NCBI GenBank assembly: GCA_934546685.1
Contig: CAKTEB010000017.1
Location: forward strand, 1-36,529
Direction of reading: 5' to 3'
Source of the DNA: an uncultured Oscillospiraceae bacterium
Lineage (GTDB): Bacteria; Bacillota; Clostridia; Oscillospirales; Oscillospiraceae
DNA: 36,529 nt
Shown: piece after piece, positions 31,354 to 36,529 of the stretch
How positions within the stretch are numbered: the first letter of the stretch is position 1
Layout: the number at the start of each line of letters is the position of its first letter
Position numbers and translations under genes: made by a program
The notes under the pieces: generated by a model
The model's database searches: none
What the model was told of the DNA's origin: nothing
The model's input: the letters and a program-made list of their open reading frames with translations, nothing else

Positions 31354-32856
31354 GTGCAAGATAAGGTAAACACAGTTCGGATGGCTACGCAAAAAGTTAT
31401 GAAATATAGAGAAGCAGAACAACGAAAACTGCAAATTGTGTTTTTCGGGCTCATATTCTGTGCGGTTACCGGGAAATCAAGCGGTATGCTGCTGGCCTTG
31501 ACTGTAATTATGTGGGCAGATAATGTTTTGTTTGCAGCAAGACGAATCAATGATAGATTTGTTTTCCTTATGTTTCATATTACTTTCTTTGTATTCCTGC
31601 TGGATCGACCTATCATTGCGGTGCTAAGAAGATGGGATTGGATTTCAATTCAAATTGAAGGATATGGAGCGACAGAGGATTCGATATTTCGTGCAGTATA
31701 TTGTATGCTGATTTCGTTGATTGGCTTGCGAATTAGTGCGGAATGGACGGAGAAAAAGAGCCGAGAGCTGCAGAAGAAACAGAAGCATAGAGTATGCGGG
31801 ATTGGCGCGGAGCTAACTCATATAGTACAAATTCTAGCATTTCTACTGTTTGCTGTTTCTGGCGTATTTAAGGTTGTCGTAGAGGTGGAAAAGGCCACGT
31901 TCATCTTTCGACATTCTTATGTTGCGTATTATTCAGGCTTTCAAAGCCAACTACCATATGTTGTATATGTAGCATCTACATTCTTTCCGTATGCAATGTG
32001 CGCTTTCCTTGCAACGTTGCCGAGTAAGCGTATGAGTTATTTGGTACTTGGATTCTACGTCTTGACAGCGATTCCGACAACGCTAGGCGGAGAACGAAGC
32101 AAAATAGTTCTTAATCTATGCTTGTCATTGACATACTTTGTATTCCGCGATTCCTATGGAAACCGAAAAAAATGGATTGGGAAACCAGAGAAGATTCTAA
32201 TTGTCTGCGGCGGTACCATTGGAATTGTCCTATTGGGGGCAATGAACTATATTCGGGAGGGAAGCACAGTAGAGCTGAATATATTTGCAATTGCGCTTGA
32301 CTTCTTTTTTAAGCAAGGCGTTACATTCTCATGGGTATGCGCGGGAATGGCACAGATGAATGCGCTGAGGAATGCTGGAGTTGCAAATTATACATTTGGT
32401 GGCATCGTAGATTACTTTGCACATGGGGTGCCTGCACAAAAAATGTTTCATATGAGTGCTATCCCGAGTGGGAATAATATGCTACAGATAACAGAAGGTC
32501 ATTCGATGAGCCATCACCTCTCCTATTTAATACTAGGAAGTGAACAGTACCTTGAAGGACATGGGACTGGCTCGTCTTATCTTCTGGAACTCTATACGGA
32601 TTATGATATGATCGGTGTCCTAGTTGCAAGTGTGCTTATAGGTGCGCTTTTAATAGGGATATTTCGGGCAGCACGCTTCAATTCTGCAATTCGACTGCTG
32701 ATGCTGTGCGGGACAGGAGAGATGCTTATGATGCCGCGAAGTAGCACAATAGGCTGTATGGAATTTTTGTGGCGTATCCCATTCTGGTGCACAGCATTGT
32801 ATTTAGTGGTAGGTAGCATACTCGTGAAGAAAATTGGCAAGCACAAAATAGAATAA
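31354..32856 (+). CDS. O-antigen/capsule polymerase (Wzy-like)
   Basis: 500 residues from GTG 31354 (only a weak GGTGG upstream; ATG 31381 is an alternative). About 12 membrane helices with a large outside loop near residues 300-410 (NYTFGGIVDYFAHGVPAQKM, EGHSMSHHLSYLILGSEQYL). TTLGGERSKIVLNL and GTGSSYLLELYTDYDMIGVL are of the kind seen in the Wzy family of Gram-positive O-antigen/capsule polymerases. It joins repeat units on the outer face after the flippase. Very AT-rich. Confidence 0.82.
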   Translation: MQDKVNTVRMATQKVMKYREAEQRKLQIVFFGLIFCAVTGKSSGMLLALTVIMWADNVLFAARRINDRFVFLMFHITFFVFLLDRPIIAVLRRWDWISIQIEGYGATEDSIFRAVYCMLISLIGLRISAEWTEKKSRELQKKQKHRVCGIGAELTHIVQILAFLLFAVSGVFKVVVEVEKATFIFRHSYVAYYSGFQSQLPYVVYVASTFFPYAMCAFLATLPSKRMSYLVLGFYVLTAIPTTLGGERSKIVLNLCLSLTYFVFRDSYGNRKKWIGKPEKILIVCGGTIGIVLLGAMNYIREGSTVELNIFAIALDFFFKQGVTFSWVCAGMAQMNALRNAGVANYTFGGIVDYFAHGVPAQKMFHMSAIPSGNNMLQITEGHSMSHHLSYLILGSEQYLEGHGTGSSYLLELYTDYDMIGVLVASVLIGALLIGIFRAARFNSAIRLLMLCGTGEMLMMPRSSTIGCMEFLWRIPFWCTALYLVVGSILVKKIGKHKIE

Positions 32857-32896
32857 AGCACGGGTATTGAATGTGAATGAGATGTCAGATGTGCTG

Positions 32897-32917
32897 TGCT
32901 ATAATATAGCATTTTTT
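32897..32917 (+). promoter_or_regulatory. Palindrome that may be a -10 box or a small terminator
   Basis: TGCTATA-A-TATAGCA (32897-32911) followed by TTTTTT. It contains an extended -10 (TGCTATAAT) without a clear -35, so it may be an internal promoter for the GT14-LCP pair or a weak terminator. Confidence 0.3.
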
Positions 32918-32969
32918 AAAGAACAGGTTGAATGGACGTTATTGCGGGATAGCCGAAAAGGAGGAGCCA

Positions 32970-33941
32970 ATGGCGCGAGAAGAAACTGCAAATAAGCACG
33001 CGTATCTAATCATCGCGCATGACAAATTTGAACAGCTGAGGATGCTGTGTGAGATGCTGGATTTTCCTCAGCATGATATCTACATCCATATAGATGCGTG
33101 CGCCTCGGATTTTGACGCTGACACAGTTCGGGGCTGCACAAAATTCTCACCGATTACCTTTGTAGATCGGATAGAGGTGAATTGGGGAGGTTATTCGCAA
33201 ATCCAAGCAGAGCTTAATCTGCTGGAGGCTGCGAAGGCAAGCCATACAGATTACGGCTACTACCATTTGCTCTCTGGCGCAGATCTTCCGCTGAGGCCGG
33301 CAAGGGAACTGTGGGAGTATTTCGATGGGAATGCTGGGACGGAGTTTGTGCATTACTGCACCAACGATTTTACTGCAAATCCTCCGGTGCAGGAGCGGGC
33401 GAAGGTGTATCATCTCTTTCAAGAGAGAATCAAGCGATCTGGAAAGATTGTAACTACGGTAGAGCGTGCTGTGGTTGCGGTGCAGAATTTGCTGCGGGTG
33501 AACCGTTATCGATCTGCTGGGATCGAAAAGATATATTGTGGTTCCAACTGGTTCAGCATTACAGACCGGCTTGCGGAACATGTGCTGGCGCATAAGAGCT
33601 GGATCCAGAGGACGTTTCACTGTGGTTGCTGTGTGGATGAGTGCTTTCTACAGACGCTGATGATTGGTTCAGAGTTTGAAGATAAGCTCTATATGCCTGT
33701 GGGATCAGACGACTGCCGCGCCAATATGCGCTATATAGACTGGAAGCGCGGCAATCCCTATGTATTTCGAGCGGAAGATTATAATGAATTAGTTTCCAGT
33801 CAATGCCTGTTTGCCAGAAAGTTTGACGAAAACATATCACGTGAAATTTGTCAAATGCTATATGCGCACTGTATGAAAACAGAGAACATTGATTTCTATG
33901 AAACTGCAACGGAGGAGAAGGGAGCGCTCTATGCGAAATAG
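32970..33941 (+). CDS. GT14-family (core-2/I-branching type) glycosyltransferase
   Basis: 323 residues from ATG 32970, with AAAGGAGGAG before it. Motifs of the bacterial GT14 group: KHAYLIIAHDKFEQLRMLCE, DIYIHIDACASDFD, WGGYSQIQAELNLLEAA, YYHLLSGADLPLRP, YCGSNWFSITD and CCVDECFLQTL. It likely adds a GlcNAc or xylose branch. Overlaps the LCP gene by 11 bases. Confidence 0.9.
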   Translation: MAREETANKHAYLIIAHDKFEQLRMLCEMLDFPQHDIYIHIDACASDFDADTVRGCTKFSPITFVDRIEVNWGGYSQIQAELNLLEAAKASHTDYGYYHLLSGADLPLRPARELWEYFDGNAGTEFVHYCTNDFTANPPVQERAKVYHLFQERIKRSGKIVTTVERAVVAVQNLLRVNRYRSAGIEKIYCGSNWFSITDRLAEHVLAHKSWIQRTFHCGCCVDECFLQTLMIGSEFEDKLYMPVGSDDCRANMRYIDWKRGNPYVFRAEDYNELVSSQCLFARKFDENISREICQMLYAHCMKTENIDFYETATEEKGALYAK

Positions 33942-35439
33942 AAGAAGTGTAGATTGGTTCATCGGCAAGCTAGCCTTGCTGCTAACCATTTTTATGTCGT
34001 TTATTTTTATCGTATCACTGGCGGCGACGAAGCTGCTTCCGGTGAAATTCACGGCGATTATTGTTGTAGCCCTAATTTTGGTAGTCTTGCTGGTAGCTCT
34101 TCTAACCTGGAAGTCCAAATATCGCGTTCGCTATGTGATTGGTCTGATCCTAGCGGTACTTATGTGCGTGGTCTACGGCATCGGCACGGCCTACGTCTTT
34201 AAAGGCCTGAACACAGCCAAGGAGATCACCACCGTGCGCACAGAGTCTGCGGCCGTGGGTATTTACGTCCGTGCGGACGATACCAACGACTATTCCCAGG
34301 TGGCTGGCTCCTATTCCTACGGTATCCTCACAGAGCAGGATCGTGAGAACACGGATGCAGCAATTTCTCAGATCGAGCAGGAGTACAGCGTGACGCTATC
34401 CACCAAGGAATACCAGGGACTGGCCCAGCTTATCGATGGGATCCTTGGCTCTGAGGTGGATGCAATCATCATGAACAGCGCTTACGTCGATCTCCTCAGC
34501 GAGATGGAGGGCTATGAGGACGCGGCTTCCAAGCTCCGGGAGGTTCAGGTGCAGCAGGTGGAGCGGGAGGTTGTGGTATCCGAAACGCCTCAGGAGGAGA
34601 TCCCGGAGGATCGTCTGGCGGGCAATGTGGGTGAGGAATCCACTGACAGCAGCCAGGAGGGCATGACCTTCACAGTGTTCATCAGTGGCATCGACAACCG
34701 CGGCGCACTGATCGAAAAGAGCCGCAGCGACGTGAACATCCTGGCGGCGGTGAATACGGCGACCAAGCAAGTGACGCTGATCTCCACGCCTCGGGACTAC
34801 TATGTGCCGCTGTCCATCTCCAACGGGGCTAAGGACAAGCTGACCCACGCAGGTATCTACGGCGTCAACGTATGCATGGACACCATGGCCATGCTATACA
34901 ACGTCAACGTGGATTACTATTTCCGGGTGAATTTTGCCGGATTCGAGAATATTATTGACGCCTTGGGCGGCGTGACTGTGAATTCCGATTATGCGTTCTC
35001 CACGGATAACTATTCCTTCCAGCAGGGGGCAAACCAGGTCAACGGCAAGCAGGCGCTGGAATTTGTCCGTGAACGCAGTGCATTTGCATCCGGAGACCGA
35101 CAGAGAGGCAAGAACCAGCTGGCTATGATCAAGGCTGTGGTCAATAAGGCACTGTCACCGGAGCTGCTGGTGCGCTACAACGCACTGATGGATTCCCTCC
35201 AGGGCAGCTTCGAGACCAGCATCCCCTACGATACCCTCAGCACTATCGTCCGGGAGCAGCTGGATAAGGGCGGAGATTGGAATATCGTATCCTACAGTGT
35301 GGACGGAACCGGTGACAGCCAGGTGCCCTACTCCATGAGCCAGAAGGCTTATGTGATGGTGCCAGATCAGAGTACTGTGGAGACGGCGAAGAATCTCATT
35401 TACCAGGTATATACTGGAGAGACAGTGACTGCGCCGTAA
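33931..35439 (+). CDS. LytR-CpsA-Psr family wall-polymer ligase
   Basis: 502 residues from ATG 33931. Three membrane helices in the first ~90 residues, an accessory domain (residues ~100-215), an acidic linker, then the catalytic LCP domain: FTVFISGIDNRGALIEKSRS, DVNILAAVNTATKQVTLIST-PRDYYVPL, YFRVNFAGFENIIDALGGVT and ALEFVRERSAFASGDRQRGK. The conserved Arg and Asp residues for pyrophosphate and lipid binding are present. It attaches the undecaprenyl-linked polymer to peptidoglycan, the last step of the locus. The 5' end has the AT-rich style of the cassette while the remainder returns to GC-rich codons. Confidence 0.95.
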   Translation: MRNRRSVDWFIGKLALLLTIFMSFIFIVSLAATKLLPVKFTAIIVVALILVVLLVALLTWKSKYRVRYVIGLILAVLMCVVYGIGTAYVFKGLNTAKEITTVRTESAAVGIYVRADDTNDYSQVAGSYSYGILTEQDRENTDAAISQIEQEYSVTLSTKEYQGLAQLIDGILGSEVDAIIMNSAYVDLLSEMEGYEDAASKLREVQVQQVEREVVVSETPQEEIPEDRLAGNVGEESTDSSQEGMTFTVFISGIDNRGALIEKSRSDVNILAAVNTATKQVTLISTPRDYYVPLSISNGAKDKLTHAGIYGVNVCMDTMAMLYNVNVDYYFRVNFAGFENIIDALGGVTVNSDYAFSTDNYSFQQGANQVNGKQALEFVRERSAFASGDRQRGKNQLAMIKAVVNKALSPELLVRYNALMDSLQGSFETSIPYDTLSTIVREQLDKGGDWNIVSYSVDGTGDSQVPYSMSQKAYVMVPDQSTVETAKNLIYQVYTGETVTAP

Positions 35440-35453
35440 AAAGTGCATGATGT

Positions 35454-35496
35454 ACAAAGTGGCACAGGACTGCAAGTACAACCTGTGCCACTTTGT
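35454..35496. terminator. Long hairpin between LCP gene and glmS
   Basis: ACAAAGTGGCACAGG (35454-35468), 13-base loop, CCTGTGCCACTTTGT (35482-35496): 15 perfect pairs. There is no U tract of length, so it may be an RNA-processing or attenuating hairpin as much as a terminator. Confidence 0.65.
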
Positions 35497-35537
35497 GACT
35501 GTAATAAGTGCCAATAAGGTAGCAAGGAGTTTAAAAA

Positions 35538-36529
35538 ATGTGTGGTATTGTAGGATTTGCTGGTCACACCCAAGCGGCACCGGTGCTGCTGGATGGCCTT
35601 GCAAAGCTGGAATATAGAGGCTACGATTCGACTGGTGTTTGCACCTACGCAAACGGCAAGCTGAATCTGGTGAAAAAAGAAGGTCGTCTGTCCAACGTGG
35701 CGGCAACTACCAATGACGGCAAGAATTTGCCGGGCAACATCGGCATCGGTCACACCCGCTGGGCCACCCACGGCGCACCCTCGGATGTGAACGCCCATCC
35801 CCACGTCAGCAGTGACGGCAAGGTGGCGCTGGTGCACAACGGCATCGTGGAGAATTATCTGGACATCAAGGCCATGCTTTTGGCTGAAGGTTATACTTTC
35901 AAATCCGAGACGGACACCGAGGTGGCCTGCAACCTGATCGCCTACTGCTATAAAAAGACCGGCAAGCTGCTGGACGCCATGCAGATGGCCCTGGATCAGA
36001 TCGAGGGAAGCTATGCCTTCGTGACCATCTGCACCGATCAGCCGGATACCATCGTGGCGGCCAAGAAGTCCAGCCCCATGATCTTCGGTTTTGGCGATGG
36101 CTGCAACTTTGTGGCCTCCGATGTCACCGCCGTGCTCAAGTACACCCGGGAAGTTGCCTATCTCAACGATGACGAGCTGGTGGAGATGACCGCCGATTCC
36201 GTCCATTTTTATGACCGCAAGGGCAACGAGATTCAGAAACAGCCCGAGCACATCGATTGGGAGCTCTCCGCCGCGGAGAAGAACGGCTATGACCACTTCA
36301 TGCTTAAGGAGATCCACGAGCAGCCCAAGGCCCTGGCTAACACCATTTCTCCCCGGATCCGTGACGGCAAGGTGGTTCTGGACGACATCACCTTGGATGC
36401 GGACTACATCAAACGGCTCAAGCGCATCTATGTGGTGGCCTGCGGCAGTGCCTATTATGTGGGCTGCGTGGGCAAGTACGTCATGGAGAAGCTATGCCGA
36501 ATCCCCGTGGAGCCTATGCTGGCCTCCGA
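35538..36529 (+). CDS. glmS: Glucosamine-6-phosphate synthase (isomerizing), N-terminal half and start of SIS region
   Basis: About 330 codons of a protein that usually has ~600; cut by the right window edge. AAGGAG 8 bases before ATG. Cys2 is the amidotransferase nucleophile (MCGIVGFAG), followed by LEYRGYDSTGV, GIGHTRWATHGAP, HNGIVENY and SETDTEVACN of the glutaminase domain. From residue ~285 the first SIS domain begins (RIYVVACGSAYYVGCVGKYV). It makes glucosamine-6-phosphate from fructose-6-phosphate, feeding UDP-GlcNAc for wall and polysaccharide. There are only 98 bases before it, with no room for a glmS ribozyme. Confidence 0.97.
   Translation, partial: MCGIVGFAGHTQAAPVLLDGLAKLEYRGYDSTGVCTYANGKLNLVKKEGRLSNVAATTNDGKNLPGNIGIGHTRWATHGAPSDVNAHPHVSSDGKVALVHNGIVENYLDIKAMLLAEGYTFKSETDTEVACNLIAYCYKKTGKLLDAMQMALDQIEGSYAFVTICTDQPDTIVAAKKSSPMIFGFGDGCNFVASDVTAVLKYTREVAYLNDDELVEMTADSVHFYDRKGNEIQKQPEHIDWELSAAEKNGYDHFMLKEIHEQPKALANTISPRIRDGKVVLDDITLDADYIKRLKRIYVVACGSAYYVGCVGKYVMEKLCRIPVEPMLAS

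Noticed and set aside
35400..36317. 305-codon minus-strand frame over glmS
   Set aside because: Shadow of the strongly supported glmS reading.
1..36529. CRISPR array or cas genes to accompany the Csx3-like protein
   Set aside because: No regularly spaced identical repeats of 25-40 bases and no Cas-like proteins were seen. The repeats at 1-371 and 6772-6906 are protein-coding.

Overview
The window looks like chromosome of a low-oxygen Gram-positive bacterium of the Clostridia, most plausibly an Oscillospiraceae-type gut organism. This is inferred from T-box leaders on tryptophan genes, strong AGGAGG ribosome binding sites, a lipoprotein-type binding protein, an LCP cell-wall ligase, TarI/TarJ CDP-ribitol enzymes, and a backbone of about 60% GC. 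No species can be named from the sequence alone.

Region 1 (1-7841). A secreted GLUG/FIVAR repeat surface protein runs off the left edge on the minus strand. Next is an AraC-type regulator, divergent from a five-gene plus-strand operon: a solute-binding lipoprotein without a permease, a protein that reads as two tandem Csx3-like domains without the catalytic residues, and three successive SnoaL/NTF2-like proteins. The middle SnoaL-like protein carries 15 uninterrupted Gly-Gly-Pro units, and the Csx3-like protein ends in a related Gly/Pro tail. The regulator/operon intergenic region holds four TGCGCA palindromes spaced at about two helical turns. I do not recognise this operon as a described system; it is the most novel item in the window.

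Region 2 (7850-15048). The complete tryptophan pathway is split into two divergent operons, trpBA (minus) and trpEGDCF (plus). Each has its own sigma-A-type promoter and its own T-box leader with a UGG specifier candidate and an intrinsic terminator. All plus-strand trp genes overlap by 4 or 8 bases, implying translational coupling.

Region 3 (15106-21433). Small regulator/transport modules: a nitroreductase, a 54-aa orphan ORF, a XRE regulator divergent from a 70-aa orphan ORF, a MarR regulator with a MATE exporter (a palindrome lies inside the promoter spacer), a two-TM small protein, and a TetR regulator coupled to an ABC ATPase and an ABC-2 permease.

Region 4 (21434-36529). A truncated IS3-family transposase precedes a surface-polysaccharide locus. 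The order is DegT aminotransferase, PglC-like initiating transferase, GT2, LicD, flippase, GT2, GT4, TarI, TarJ, Wzy-like polymerase, GT14, LCP ligase, then glmS (cut by the right edge). Genes from about 24060 to about 33950 are visibly more AT-rich than their flanks, as in an exchanged capsule cassette. CDP-ribitol synthesis (TarIJ) is present without a TagF/TarL-type polymerase, and the LicD/fukutin-type protein is the obvious candidate to use CDP-ribitol.
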